A DNA stretch of 64,000 bases, taken from assembly GCA_903642215.1 (NCBI GenBank), contig CAHJWG010000004.1, positions 124,001 to 188,000 of the forward strand. Direction: 5' to 3'. A program made the position numbers and the translations under genes. Positions 43,201 to 52,471 of this stretch are shown piece by piece. Position 1 is the stretch's first letter. Each line of letters opens with the position of its first letter. Origin of the DNA: Sphingobacteriaceae bacterium (lineage in GTDB: Bacteria; Bacteroidota; Bacteroidia; Sphingobacteriales; Sphingobacteriaceae). A model generated the notes under the pieces. The model searched no databases. It saw only the letters and a list, made by a program, of their open reading frames with translations, and was not told where the DNA came from.

Positions 43201-46200
43201 CCTTGGGATCGGTGTTACGGTAACGGTTAACGTAAACGGCGTACCCGGACAGTTAAAGTTAACCGGCGTGATGATATAAGTTACCGTGCCGTTATTGTTG
43301 GGATCAGAATTTACCAGTATGTTATTGATATCGCCGGAACCGCTGGCACTGTTGCCGCTGATATTTGCCGTTGCCGAAGAAACCCAGGTAAAAGAAGTAC
43401 CCGTTTGCTGCGCCGTTGGATGGTAGCTAAAGTTTGTTCCGGTACAGATAATGCGGCTGGCATCGCTGGTTATAAAATTGGTATTTTGCGCTTGTACCGT
43501 AATCGTTACGCTGTTGCTGATACTCTGTTGTGAACCGCTGCAAACGGCAGATGTAACAATCCGGCGAAACTGTGTGGTGGCCGTTAAAGCATCCGGCTGA
43601 TAAGTGCCGGCAGCGGCACTGCTGATATTCGTCCAGGTAATACCGTTATCCGCACTTTGCTGCCATTGATAAATAAAATTGCCATCGGCACCGGCAGGTG
43701 TACTTCCGTTTAACAGTACCGGCACGTTATTGTAGCAAATCAGCTGATCCGCAGAAATAGTGTTATTGGTGATTGCCGGTTGGACGATAATGTAAACCGG
43801 CGTGCTGATGCTGGTACAAGGGCCGGAAGTTACAATTCGCCTGATGTAAATATTTTGTGTTCCGGTGAAGGAATAATCGCGGCCGGCCTGGTTGGCAATC
43901 GGTACCCAGGTATTATTATCGGTACTGCTTTCCCAACTGTAAACGAAGCTTCCCGTTCCGCCGGTGGCCTGGTCGCCCAAAACCGTTGCCGTTTGGCTGT
44001 AACAAATTGCCGGGCTGCCAAAACTGATGTTATTGCTGAGGCTTTGCAAATTGGATATTACAACATCATCCGTGGTAGCAGCACATAAACCGGTGCTGCT
44101 GATCGTCCAGCGGAAACCGTATTGCTGGCCGGGCTGCAAGCCGCTCACGGTAGTATTATACTGGGTTGCATCTGTAAAGATTACGCCTTGCTGGCCGGAA
44201 GTTATCGTCCACATTCCGATAAAAGGAGCGGGGTTATTTCCTTTTAAAACATAAGTAGAAGCAGCACAAATCTGCTCGTCTGCACCGGCAATTGCCTGGA
44301 TCGGTTGCGGCTGTACCGTAATGGCTACCGTAACCGGCAAACCTTCGCAACCGGAAGCACTAATCGGCGTAATGGTATAAGTTACGGTGCCGTTTGCGGT
44401 AGTGGTGTTGGTTAAAATATCATCAATACGGCTGGCATAAACCGGCACTTGGTTATTATTACCCGTTGTACCGGCGGTTGCGGTAGTTGTCCACTTAAAT
44501 TGTGTTCCGCTTAAATTAGAGCTAAAGCTGATACCGGTCGGCTGCCCGCTGCAAATGGTATTTGTAGTGGTGTTAACGGTGATGACCGGCAAAGGCGTTA
44601 CCGTAACTGTTAAAGCAAAAGTTTTGCCCGGGCAATTATTATTATAGGGTGTGATAAGGTAAGTTACCGTTCCGTTGCTGTTCGGATCAGCATTAATCAA
44701 TGTATTGCTGATATCGCCCGAACCGCTTGCCGCATTACCGGAAACGTTTGCCGTTGCCGAAGAAGTCCAGGTAAAAGTAGTACCTGCCGCTTGCGCCGTT
44801 ATATGATAGCTAAAGAGCGTGCCTGTACAAACCGTTTGCGTGGAAGCACTGGTTAGCATATTCGTATTATCCGGACTTACAATTATGGTTACCAGGTTGC
44901 TTAGGTTTTGCTGATCGCCGTTGCAAAGTGCGGTGGTAACTATCCTGCGGAATTGTGTGGTAGTGATCAGTGCTTCCGGCTGGTAATTTAAACCGGTTGC
45001 CCCGGTGATGGTGTTCCAGGTTGCGCCGTTATCAATGCTTTGCTGCCATTGATAGTAAAAATTTCCGTCTCCGCCGGTTGGCATTGTTCCGTTAAGCAAT
45101 ACAGGTGTAGTATTGTAGCAAACCTGCTGGTTAGCTGAGATGATATTGCCGGCAATCGGCGGCTGCACCAAAATATAAACCGCGTTACTTATTTTAATAC
45201 AAGGGCCGGAAGTTACAATCCTTCTTAAATAAAGCGAACTGGTTAAAAGGATTGACAAGTTTTGGTTTGATTGTCCGCTTAAACTGGTCCAGGTTACATT
45301 ATCGGTACTGCTTTCCCAGGCATAAACGAAGCTGTTGGTACCGCCGGTTGGTATATCTCCGGTAACGGTAATTGTTTGGCCGTAACAAACCGCCGCACTA
45401 CTGTAGCTAATGTTATTAGTTAAAGGGTTCAAATTTGAAATTGCTACATCATCTGTGGTTGGCGCACATTCCGGCGCACCGGAAATCGTCCATCGGAAAG
45501 TATAATTTTGTCCGCCTTGTAACCCGCTGGCCGTTGTATTATATTGCGTAGCATCAGCAAAAGTTATTCCCTGCTGGCCGGAAGTTAACGTCCACAAACC
45601 GGTAAAATTTCCCGGAGGATTTCCGCTTAACGTATAAGCAGAAGCGTTACAAATCTGCTGATCGGTGCCGGCATTGGCTTGTATCGGTGCCGGCTCTACG
45701 GTTACCACAACCGTTACCGGCGTACCTTCACAACCAGCAGCACTAATCGGCGTAATTACATAAGTTACCGTTCCGGGAGAAGTTGTACCGTTTTGTAAAA
45801 CGTCATCAATATGGCGGGCGTTAACAGGTGCCTGATTATTTGCACCATAAATATCCGGAGAAGAAGTAGCTGTCCACTTAAAAGTAGTACCACTAGGCAG
45901 GTTAGAAGTAAAACTGATACCGGTTGGCTGCCCGTCGCAAATGGTGTTGCTGGTTTTATTAACGGTGATAACCGGCCGCGGCGTTACCGAAACTGTTACG
46001 GTAAAAGAAGTACCGGGGCAGCCATTGCTTGCCGGTGTAATGGTGTAAACCACAGTGCCATTGCCAATTGGCTCGGAACTGGTTAATACATCATTGATAT
46101 CACCGGAACCGCTTGCGGTATTACCCATAACGTTTGAAGACGGGGATGACGTCCAGGTAAAAGTGCTGCCGCTAATTTGTGAAGTCGGATGATAACTAAA

Positions 46201-48429
46201 CGTGGTTCCGGTACAGATACTTTGCACTGTAGAGCTTGTCCCGGCATTTCGGGGATTGATATTGATGATTACCTCGTCGGAAAGCTGATCGCAGGGCGAA
46301 GGGTTGCCGGTAAATACAACCAGTGTTAATTTAACCTGGCCCGAACTGATTTCTGCGTTGGTAGGTGTATAAGTTGCTGTTAAAGAATTGACATCCGAGA
46401 ATGTTCCCGATCCGCCCGTCCAGTGATAGCTGTAATTTTGTGGAGTAGGCCCGGTTACTGTTCCGGTTAGTTGCGTACTTACATCCGGACAGATAGTTTG
46501 GTCTGCACCGGCACTTATGGTTGGCGATTGCCGGAAATCCAGATGCTGCGAAGCGGTTGCCGTACCGCAATTGTTGGTTTGCGTGGCCGTAACGGTATAA
46601 ATGCTGTAATCTGTAAATAATATCTGCGGATACTTGGAAGTTGCGCTTGTTCCGTTCTGGTAGCTGTAATTCCCGCCGGTAACCGTCCAGCTGTATGTAT
46701 TGGCCAGCTCGGTAGCGGTACCTGTAAATATCGTTTGCGTGGCACCGGCATTGTTGGCAAAAGTAAGTGTTTGGCTGGTACCGCAATAAATTTTATCAGG
46801 CGATAAACTAACCGTTGGGGTAGTGTTTACGGTAATCGTTTGCGAAGTGCTGACATTACCGCAGGATTCTGTTCCGATGGATAAGGTCAGCGTATAAATT
46901 CCCGGAGAAAAAAACTGTATCTGCGGGCTGTGGCTTGCTGCAGTTGTGCCGTTAATGAAACTGATTGCTGCCGGCCCGGTTACACTCCAGGTATAAGCAT
47001 TATTTTGAGGGATATTTGCGCAGGAATTATCTATAACAGATCCATCCGTTGCAGTAACAACCCCGCTGCTGCAAATAGTTGACGCATCTACGGTAAATGC
47101 AGGCTGCGGTTTTGCTAAAATACAAATATGTTTTTCAAGTGGATCTGCGCCGCAAACGCTGCCGCTCTGCGATTGTAGCTCCAGTTTGATTGTGTGCTGG
47201 CCCGGCGTTGTAAAAGTATAGGTAAAAGAAGTACCTACTGTATAATTAATTTCTTGCGCCACACCATCAATATACCAGGTATATTGCGCATTGCTGTTTG
47301 TACAATCAGCACCCGTACCGGATGCATCCTGTCCGGGATCAGAAGTATTGTTAAAAGTAACCGGCTCGTTTAAACAGGCACTTAGCGGGGCAGTAAAACT
47401 ATTTGTTGGCGGCCGCACCACTTTAGCATAACTGGTTATCGGCGAACCCAATGTACCGCAAATCCTGCTGCTTACCTGTGCATTTACCTGGAAACTGTTT
47501 GCCTGGTTTCCGCTGGTGCTGCCGCAGGAAGGCTGTGTGTACGGGTGTGAAAGTACACCGCCCAGATTTTTAATATCGCATAAAGTATAAATGCTGGGTT
47601 GGCTTCCATCGCCCCAATTTACGATGTAAACATTTCCCGGATAATTGTACTGGATACCATTTGGCGAGGTGTAATCAACAGTATAACTTAACTGGCCCGT
47701 ACCATTGATCAGGCAAACAGTATTTGTACCGGTTGTACCAAAACTTGTATTTAATTTATTGTTAATCAACTGGTAAGCTTTTGTAGCCTCTGTTCCGTTG
47801 TTAGTGGCTTTAACTAAAATCGTATAATTAGAATAACCCGCGTTAAAAGATTTGCTTGGGTTTAAAGTGTACGGCCCGTCATTGGCCTGGCTAAATTCGT
47901 TACGGAAGCTTGCAGTTACGCTGGCTCCGGTAGTGGATGCGTTAAAAAACGTATAATTTGAACTACTTCCGGAGCAATTACCAAAAATTTCCGGGTTATC
48001 GCTGTTAATCCTGCCTGTACCGCTGATGCTGGCCGTAATTGCCGCACCGGCAACAATATTTATGCTGGCCGTTGCTGATGTTGTTGCCGGATCTGAAGAT
48101 TTAACAGCTAAATTGTAACTCCCTGCCGCCAGCCCGGCCGGAATTGTACCGTTTAAAAAAGCCGCGTAAAAACTGGTATAAGTACCAATTTCCGTATCGG
48201 GTGTGCCGCCCGGAACAGAAGAAATGTATAGTTTAAAAACATTATCAGCATTAATACAGCCGCCGCTGGTATTGATATTAAAAGGCACCGCAATGCTGGA
48301 ACCTGGCGTGTAAGGCCCGGCATCAATCGTACTGATGGTTAACGTTTGCGCTTGTAAAGTGGTTGCATAAAGTGTTAAAAACGAGATAAATAGAATTACT
48401 TTTTGCAGATAGTAGTAGATTTGCTTCAT
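40240..48429 (-). CDS. Giant T9SS-secreted surface protein with PKD and Ig-like repeats
   Basis: A 2729-residue protein. Signal peptide MKQIYYYLQKVILFISFLTL...LQAQ. The long middle is Thr/Ser/Asn/Gly-rich and beta-stranded. Residues of about 720-2100 are three tandem units of roughly 460 residues (see separate repeat entry). The C-terminal third is a run of PKD-like domains (VSFNNTSPG, YTFDFGDGE, YLWDFGDGSTS and similar). It ends in the gliding-motility-associated type B sorting domain (VPNAFMPTSRFNDIVTFKP, RVFNKWGQVVWES, GWDGLMNGQPAPQGVYIWEI). It is exported by the Sec then type IX system and probably acts as an adhesin or matrix protein; its ligand is unknown. Confidence 0.92.
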   Translation of the reverse strand: MKQIYYYLQKVILFISFLTLYATTLQAQTLTISTIDAGPYTPGSSIAVPFNINTSGGCINADNVFKLYISSVPGGTPDTEIGTYTSFYAAFLNGTIPAGLAAGSYNLAVKSSDPATTSATASINIVAGAAITASISGTGRINSDNPEIFGNCSGSSSNYTFFNASTTGASVTASFRNEFSQANDGPYTLNPSKSFNAGYSNYTILVKATNNGTEATKAYQLINNKLNTSFGTTGTNTVCLINGTGQLSYTVDYTSPNGIQYNYPGNVYIVNWGDGSQPSIYTLCDIKNLGGVLSHPYTQPSCGSTSGNQANSFQVNAQVSSRICGTLGSPITSYAKVVRPPTNSFTAPLSACLNEPVTFNNTSDPGQDASGTGADCTNSNAQYTWYIDGVAQEINYTVGTSFTYTFTTPGQHTIKLELQSQSGSVCGADPLEKHICILAKPQPAFTVDASTICSSGVVTATDGSVIDNSCANIPQNNAYTWSVTGPAAISFINGTTAASHSPQIQFFSPGIYTLTLSIGTESCGNVSTSQTITVNTTPTVSLSPDKIYCGTSQTLTFANNAGATQTIFTGTATELANTYSWTVTGGNYSYQNGTSATSKYPQILFTDYSIYTVTATQTNNCGTATASQHLDFRQSPTISAGADQTICPDVSTQLTGTVTGPTPQNYSYHWTGGSGTFSDVNSLTATYTPTNAEISSGQVKLTLVVFTGNPSPCDQLSDEVIININPRNAGTSSTVQSICTGTTFSYHPTSQISGSTFTWTSSPSSNVMGNTASGSGDINDVLTSSEPIGNGTVVYTITPASNGCPGTSFTVTVSVTPRPVITVNKTSNTICDGQPTGISFTSNLPSGTTFKWTATSSPDIYGANNQAPVNARHIDDVLQNGTTSPGTVTYVITPISAAGCEGTPVTVVVTVEPAPIQANAGTDQQICNASAYTLSGNPPGNFTGLWTLTSGQQGITFADATQYNTTASGLQGGQNYTFRWTISGAPECAPTTDDVAISNLNPLTNNISYSSAAVCYGQTITVTGDIPTGGTNSFVYAWESSTDNVTWTSLSGQSNQNLSILLTSSLYLRRIVTSGPCIKISNAVYILVQPPIAGNIISANQQVCYNTTPVLLNGTMPTGGDGNFYYQWQQSIDNGATWNTITGATGLNYQPEALITTTQFRRIVTTALCNGDQQNLSNLVTIIVSPDNTNMLTSASTQTVCTGTLFSYHITAQAAGTTFTWTSSATANVSGNAASGSGDISNTLINADPNSNGTVTYLITPYNNNCPGKTFALTVTVTPLPVITVNTTTNTICSGQPTGISFSSNLSGTQFKWTTTATAGTTGNNNQVPVYASRIDDILTNTTTANGTVTYTITPISASGCEGLPVTVAITVQPQPIQAIAGADEQICAASTYVLKGNNPAPFIGMWTITSGQQGVIFTDATQYNTTVSGLQPGQQYGFRWTISSTGLCAATTDDVVISNLQSLSNNISFGSPAICYSQTATVLGDQATGGTGSFVYSWESSTDNNTWVPIANQAGRDYSFTGTQNIYIRRIVTSGPCTSISTPVYIIVQPAITNNTISADQLICYNNVPVLLNGSTPAGADGNFIYQWQQSADNGITWTNISSAAAGTYQPDALTATTQFRRIVTSAVCSGSQQSISNSVTITVQAQNTNFITSDASRIICTGTNFSYHPTAQQTGTSFTWVSSATANISGNSASGSGDINNILVNSDPNNNGTVTYIITPVNFNCPGTPFTLTVTVTPIPRVIITNSGKEICSGQPTGITFTTNTPGVTVKWTFDRVEGIFGANNQYPVIATRIDDILTSDRTTPGTIVYHLTPISEGGCEGPTVDATVTVLPQPVQANAGADEDICSASTYTLNGNNPAPSTGRWSLVSGQSGIGFADAAQYNTAVSGLQPGQKYTFRWTITSIGACATSADEVVINDLRDLTNNISFASPAVCYGQTITVAGDVPTGGTGSFVYSWEISTDNINWTSISGQNDQNYSFTGTQNIYVRRMVSSGPCSKISQPVYIIVQPPITNNTVASDQQVCYNNTPKLLTGSTPAGADGNYSYQWQSSTDNGATWTNITGATTASYQVNSLTVTTIFRRIVTSVLCTGPQQSASNVITVTVNPLPNATFSYNKDLGCIPFVLDAQNIKATDAPGNNTYTWYADGVFVGSGFTLPGYTITEDDKKVEIKLVVTSKFGCPDASFTHIFTTIKEVTAGFSQDQTKGCGPMTVKFTNTSSPQNAATYSWNFGNGTTSTLVNPQAVVYQPQANGRDTVYTITLRAATTCGIRTFVSTVLVRPKPISIFSPDKTVGCSPFTVNFNNTSPGTNNTYTFDFGDGETLVTTDLQTVSHTYITPVTKSYIVKMTATNECGSSTTQYTIRTTPNTILPQLIVNGDQKSGCAPFTVQFYNNTKGATFFTYDFGDGTTISTLNAPEVVTHTFLKDGIFNVKLRATNGCSDTSAYQSITVYPQPVTNFTSDVQSGCKQLNVNFKNLTAGSNNTYLWDFGDGSTSTSVNPTHTFSAGTTPFTVSLIAKNSLGCTDTMVMKNYISVYFPPQAAFSPKPDSVIAYPYYSFSFADKSTRNPILWKWNFGDGISSGKQNPQHTYRDTGLYKVQLIVYNLQGCADSITHTVQITGVPGQLFVPNAFMPTSRFNDIVTFKPKGSGIKTYRMRVFNKWGQVVWESTKLTGKGEPAEGWDGLMNGQPAPQGVYIWEISATYLNGNDWKGMSYNGGAPNRQGVIHLIK
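41837..41880. repeat. Inverted motif pair inside the giant gene
   Basis: GTTACTTCTTTTATCG (41837-41852) and GGGTAAAAGAAGCATC (41865-41880) are opposite-strand motif copies 12 bases apart within coding sequence. They encode part of the linker before a PKD domain. Confidence 0.65.
42110..46250 (-). repeat. Three tandem repeats of about 1.39 kb inside the giant gene
   Basis: The protein anchor ICTGTxFSYHxT recurs with DNA positions near 46214, 44824 and 43442, that is, at spacings of about 1390 and 1382 bases. Each unit also carries ASGSGDI, GCEGxPV, YNTxxSGLQxGQ, CYGQT and QQxCYNxTPxLLxG in the same order. The copies have diverged, so this is an old duplication rather than an assembly artefact. 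Boundaries are approximate. Confidence 0.8.
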
Positions 48430-48718
48430 TCCTTCATCGGCTTAAAAGTTCAAATCTGGTTGTACGTTTTTCGGCAGTGCAAGTTTCGGGTATAATTCTC
48501 CCCAACTGCGCTTTAAAACAGATTGCCATGCAACTCAGGGCTCAACTTTTAGCCGGTAAAAACAGTATATCTTTTTGTTGATGTTGATTTAGTAAGGATT
48601 TCTCGTTCAACATAAATTATGAAAATCCGATATAAATTTTTTTAGGTTTACATTAAAACCAAGTACAATTTGCAGTCAGGTGTATGATTTTTATCAACAC
48701 AGAACCAGCAATAAACTC
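48430..48718. other. Divergent intergenic region between the giant gene and GH39
   Basis: No gene is seen. It carries an AC-class motif copy, GCCGGTAAAAACAGTAT (48552-48568), and AT-rich sequence with a near-match TACAATTTG about 50 bases before the GH39 start. Confidence 0.35.
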
Positions 48719-50407
48719 ATGAAAAATCTCATCAAAATCCTATTCTGTATTGCTTTGCTGCATGCTTCTTTTACCCATGTAAAAGCACAAAGTACGGCTT
48801 CCATCCGGGTTAACCTGGATCATGAAATTGCACCGATGAAACCAATCTGGGCATGGTTCGGGGCCGATGAACCGAATTATGCGTATATGAAAGACGGGCA
48901 GAAACTGCTCACAGAACTTTCCAACCTCAGCAAAAATCCCGTGTATTTCAGGACACATAATTTAATGACTTCCGGCGACGGAACAGCGGCTTTAAAATGG
49001 GGTTCCACCAATATTTATACGGAAGATAAAAACGGAAACCCGGTTTATAGCTGGACAATTGTTGACCGGATTTTTGATACTTACCTAAAACGAGGCATCA
49101 AACCGCTGGCACAAATCGGCTTTATGCCCGAGGCTTTGTCCACACATCCCGAGCCTTACCGACATCATTGGCAGCCCGGCCATCCGTACAAAGAAATTAT
49201 TACGGGCTGGGCTTATCCGCCGAAAAATTATGAAAAATGGGGAAATCTGGTGTATGAGTGGGTGAAACATTGTGTAAAAAGATACGGCCAAAAGGAGGTG
49301 GAAAGCTGGTATTGGGAAGTTTGGAACGAACCGAACGGCGATTACTGGAAAGGCACCGTGTCCGAGTTTTATAAACTGTATGATTACGCTGCCGATGGTT
49401 TAAAACGCGCTTTGCCAACCGCAAAAATCGGTGGCTGCAATGTTGCCGGAACCGGCGGTGCAGGCGGAACTAAGTTTTTACGCGGATTTTTGCAGCATTG
49501 TATTTCGGATACCAATTATGTAACGGGTAAAATCGGTTCGCCGCTGGATGCTGTTTTATTTCATGCCAAAGGTTCGCCGAAGCTGATTAACGGCGTAGTG
49601 CGGATGAACATGGGTACGCAATTACGCGATATTGAAGCGGGTTTTAAGCTAGTTAATTCTTATCCGCAGATAAAAAACCTACCCATTATTTTAGGCGAAT
49701 CCGATCCGGAAGGTTGCGCGGCTTGCGGGATGCAAACCAATCCGGAGAACGCTTACCGCAACGGAACGATGTTTTCCAGTTATACGGCTGCTTCTTTTGC
49801 GCGGGAATATTTGCTGGCCGATCAATACCAGGTCAACTTTAAAGGCTCGGTTTCGTGGTCGTTTGAGTTTGAAAATCAGCCCTGGTTTTACGGTTTCCGC
49901 GATCTGGCAACCAACGGCGTGGATAAACCGGTTTTAAACGTTTTCAGGATGTTTGGCAAGATGAGCGGAAATCGGGTGGAAGTTATCGGCAGCAATTTTT
50001 ACCCGTTAAAAACAGTATGCGATTCGAGCATCAGGAACGGAACGGATATTGGTGCGCTGGCTTCCAAAGATAAAAATACAGCTGCGGTAATGGTTTGGAA
50101 TTATCATGATGATGATTTGCATGAACCTGCAAACCTGGTTAACATCAGCATCAATGGTTTATCTGCAAAAACAGTTAAAGTAACGCGGTTTCTGATCGAC
50201 CAAAATCATAGCAACTCTTACGAAGCTTGGAAGAAAATGGGTTCTCCGCAGCAACTAACCCCAACCCAAATTACACAATTTGAGCAAGCCGGACTGTTGC
50301 AGATGGATGGAAATGTGCAGCAAATGCTGGTAGAAAACGGACAGTTAAATATGAAAATTAACCTGGAACGGCAAGGTGTTGAATTGTTAAAATTGGATTG
50401 GAAGTAA
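48719..50407 (+). CDS. GH39-like glycoside hydrolase (beta-xylosidase type)
   Basis: A 562-residue exported TIM-barrel hydrolase. ATG 48719 gives a signal peptide, MKNLIKILFCIALLHASFTHVKAQ; the frame extends to 48680 but without benefit. The acid/base Glu is in WYWEVWNEPNGDYW and a probable nucleophile Glu in LPIILGESDPEGCAACG, matching clan GH-A and family 39. WAWFGADEPNYAYMKDG near the N-terminus is also typical. Substrates in the family are xylosides or iduronides; none can be chosen here. It has no SusC/SusD neighbours. A motif copy (48761-48779) encodes part of the signal peptide. Confidence 0.85.
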   Translation: MKNLIKILFCIALLHASFTHVKAQSTASIRVNLDHEIAPMKPIWAWFGADEPNYAYMKDGQKLLTELSNLSKNPVYFRTHNLMTSGDGTAALKWGSTNIYTEDKNGNPVYSWTIVDRIFDTYLKRGIKPLAQIGFMPEALSTHPEPYRHHWQPGHPYKEIITGWAYPPKNYEKWGNLVYEWVKHCVKRYGQKEVESWYWEVWNEPNGDYWKGTVSEFYKLYDYAADGLKRALPTAKIGGCNVAGTGGAGGTKFLRGFLQHCISDTNYVTGKIGSPLDAVLFHAKGSPKLINGVVRMNMGTQLRDIEAGFKLVNSYPQIKNLPIILGESDPEGCAACGMQTNPENAYRNGTMFSSYTAASFAREYLLADQYQVNFKGSVSWSFEFENQPWFYGFRDLATNGVDKPVLNVFRMFGKMSGNRVEVIGSNFYPLKTVCDSSIRNGTDIGALASKDKNTAAVMVWNYHDDDLHEPANLVNISINGLSAKTVKVTRFLIDQNHSNSYEAWKKMGSPQQLTPTQITQFEQAGLLQMDGNVQQMLVENGQLNMKINLERQGVELLKLDWK

Positions 50408-50415
50408 AAAAAGAT

Positions 50416-50432
50416 GTGGTAAAAGAAGCATC
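50416..50432 (+). repeat. Dispersed motif copy after the GH39 gene
   Basis: GTGGTAAAAGAAGCATC, full consensus, 8 bases past the GH39 stop. Confidence 0.75.
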
Positions 50433-50613
50433 AGTTTAACTAATATTTAAGCTAAACAGTTATTTAGAAAGTTTAGCTAATTTGCATACCGAGCGTAACA
50501 AGCTAAAACATTCGGCTTAATCTATACATACAATTTTGGAAAAGGCGGGAAGGCAGGTATTGGATACAACCTTTAACCTTATTGCCCTTCGCCTTTTTTC
50601 CTTATATTTAACT

Positions 50614-51528
50614 ATGGAATTTGGAAGAGTGCTGCCGCAGGAATTACCCGGTATCGATTTTAATTTACCGCCCGATCCGGCTTTTAATAACGCAACTTTC
50701 AGCAAAAAGAAACCGCTGAAAAAGCTGAAAGTGCATGTTGGCTGTACTACTTGGGGCAGAAAAGAATGGGTTGGGCAGATTTTTTTGCCGGGAACAAAAG
50801 AAACAAATTTTCTGGAAGCTTACGTTAAACAGTTTAATACCGTTGAGCTGAACGCTACTTTTTACCAGGTTTACTCGCCGGAAGTGATCGAAAAATGGAA
50901 GATAAAAGCAGCATCTAATCCTGATTTTTTGTTTTGTCCGAAAGTTTCTAAAGCCATTAGTCATATCGGCCGCCTGCAAAATGCGGCGGAATTAACCACG
51001 GCTTATTACGAAGGCATCATCGCCTTCGGCGAAAAATTGGGTCCTCTTTTTTTACAGCTCAGCGATAATTATGTTCCGCAAAACTTTGCCGATTTGCAGC
51101 AATATCTGGGGCAGCTGCCAAAGGATGTTTCGATTTTTGTGGAGTTACGGCACGGCGAATGGTTTGCAAACCAGACGATCCGGGAGAAAATATTTAACCT
51201 TTTCCGGGAATTAAACATTGGCGCGGTAATAACAGATACTGCCGGCAGGCGGGATGCCGTACATATGCACCTGCCCATACCTGCTGCTTTTATCCGTTTT
51301 GTAGGTAATAATTTAGATCCCTCGGATTATGCCCGGGCGGATGAATGGATCGAACGTTTTAAAAAATGGCAGGATCAAGGCCTGGAATCCTTGTTTCTGT
51401 TTATTCATCAAAAGGAGGAAAACGCTTCTCCGATTTTAGCAGACTACTTTATCCAACGATTAAATAAAGAGTTAAAGCTGGAAATCAAACGGCCGCATTT
51501 TATCCCTAAAACGTTAGAATTATTTTGA
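50614..51528 (+). CDS. DUF72 family protein
   Basis: A 304-residue TIM-barrel-like protein. KVHVGCTTWGRKEWVGQIFLP, FNTVELNATFYQVYSPEVIEKW, FCPKVSKAISHI, FLQLSDNYVP and VFVELRHGEWF-type segments are the DUF72 (YecE) signature. The family's reaction is unknown. The frame is open to 50536, but ATG 50614, preceded closely by TATATTTA (a near -7 box), gives a normal N-terminus (MEFGRVLPQELPG). A motif variant with GC in the centre lies inside (50899-50916). It ends in a strong terminator shared with the convergent gene. Confidence 0.87.
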   Translation: MEFGRVLPQELPGIDFNLPPDPAFNNATFSKKKPLKKLKVHVGCTTWGRKEWVGQIFLPGTKETNFLEAYVKQFNTVELNATFYQVYSPEVIEKWKIKAASNPDFLFCPKVSKAISHIGRLQNAAELTTAYYEGIIAFGEKLGPLFLQLSDNYVPQNFADLQQYLGQLPKDVSIFVELRHGEWFANQTIREKIFNLFRELNIGAVITDTAGRRDAVHMHLPIPAAFIRFVGNNLDPSDYARADEWIERFKKWQDQGLESLFLFIHQKEENASPILADYFIQRLNKELKLEIKRPHFIPKTLELF

Positions 51529-51533
51529 TTGAA

Positions 51534-51570
51534 ACACCAAAGCCTTTGGATTTATCAAAGGCTTTGGTGT
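51534..51570. terminator. Bidirectional terminator after the DUF72 gene
   Basis: ACACCAAAGCCTTTG (51534-51548) pairs perfectly with CAAAGGCTTTGGTGT (51556-51570) around a 7-base loop, followed by TTATTTT. It serves the plus-strand DUF72 gene. Confidence 0.85.
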
Positions 51571-51579
51571 TTATTTTAA

Positions 51580-51597
51580 GATGCTAAAAACAGCATC
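51580..51597 (+). repeat. Self-palindromic motif copy, AC variant
   Basis: GATGCTAAAAACAGCATC is an AC-class motif whose flank GATGCT makes the whole site an inverted repeat. It overlaps the stop of the minus-strand SRPBCC gene by two bases. Confidence 0.65.
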
Positions 51598-52297
51598 AGG
51601 CTGGCACGCTGCCCGATTCAATATAAGTTTTAAAGTTCTCAATATCATTACGGATCAGTTTCTCAAAAACAGGCGTAAACAATTTGGCCAAACCTTCGCC
51701 CGTACCGCCAACCGGTGGTTTATAGCTAATCACAACATTAATGATCGTTCCCTTGCCTTCCGGCGCGTTTGAAAAAGTTACATGGCCTTCGTTCTCCACG
51801 GATGATCCTTTTAAAGATTTCCAGCTGATCAGCCTGCCAGGTTCATCTTTAGTAATTTGTGCTTCCCAACCTAACTTTACCAAATTTCCGGGGATTTTTG
51901 CTACCCAATAAGAATTTTTAACATCTTTTTCTACCACGGATGCCAGGTGTTTCATAAACAAAGGCAGGTTTTCTAACCTCCGCCAAAAGTTGTAAACTTC
52001 CTGTTTCGGTTTATTTACCGTGATAGTATGAGTGATGTGGATATTGGAAGGTGATTTACTGATACCCAGACTTTTATAAACCGGACAAACACCGGTAATG
52101 CCTCGAAACAACAGATAACTGCCGGCGGCGGCTTCTACCAAACTCCGGATCGGGTTACTAAATAAACCTGAAATACCTGCAGCCGCGATTTTTGTTCCTA
52201 ACGACAGGGAAACCAATCGTTCTCCCCAAGCCAAATTCGGGATAATAGCTGAAGGCGGCGTATGTAAACCAATCCGTTGCGCAAATGTGAGTGCCAT
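51596..52297 (-). CDS. DUF2892 membrane segment plus SRPBCC (polyketide cyclase-like) domain
   Basis: A 233-residue protein. Residues of about 25-75 (ERLVSLSLGTKIAAAGISGL ... LLFRGITGVCPVYKSLGI) match the two-helix DUF2892/YgaP-type membrane part. Residues 90-230 form an SRPBCC ligand-binding fold (TITVNKPKQEVYNFWRRLENLPLFMKHL ... LISWKSLKGSSVENEGHVTF). Such proteins are common in Bacteroidota stress clusters. The ligand is unknown. ATG at 52295-52297. Confidence 0.85.
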   Translation of the reverse strand: MALTFAQRIGLHTPPSAIIPNLAWGERLVSLSLGTKIAAAGISGLFSNPIRSLVEAAAGSYLLFRGITGVCPVYKSLGISKSPSNIHITHTITVNKPKQEVYNFWRRLENLPLFMKHLASVVEKDVKNSYWVAKIPGNLVKLGWEAQITKDEPGRLISWKSLKGSSVENEGHVTFSNAPEGKGTIINVVISYKPPVGGTGEGLAKLFTPVFEKLIRNDIENFKTYIESGSVPA

Positions 52298-52320
52298 AAA
52301 TTTGTGTTTGCTATAATAAC

Positions 52321-52362
52321 GTTTAAAAGAAGTACAGGTTTTTCACCCATAAAAATAGTAGT
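52321..52362 (+). repeat. Two adjacent dispersed motif variants
   Basis: GTTTAAAAGAAGTACAG (52321-52337) and CCATAAAAATAGTAGT (52347-52362) lie in tandem upstream of the SRPBCC gene. The second has AT in the variable centre. Confidence 0.5.
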
Positions 52363-52471
52363 AATTTTAGGTTGAAGAAAGTTATTTCCGTCAAAAATTA
52401 ATTTTTCCGGGATAAGAGAAGCGTAAATTTATCATCATCTTCCTCAAAGAAAACTTAATTGAACCTTCAAC

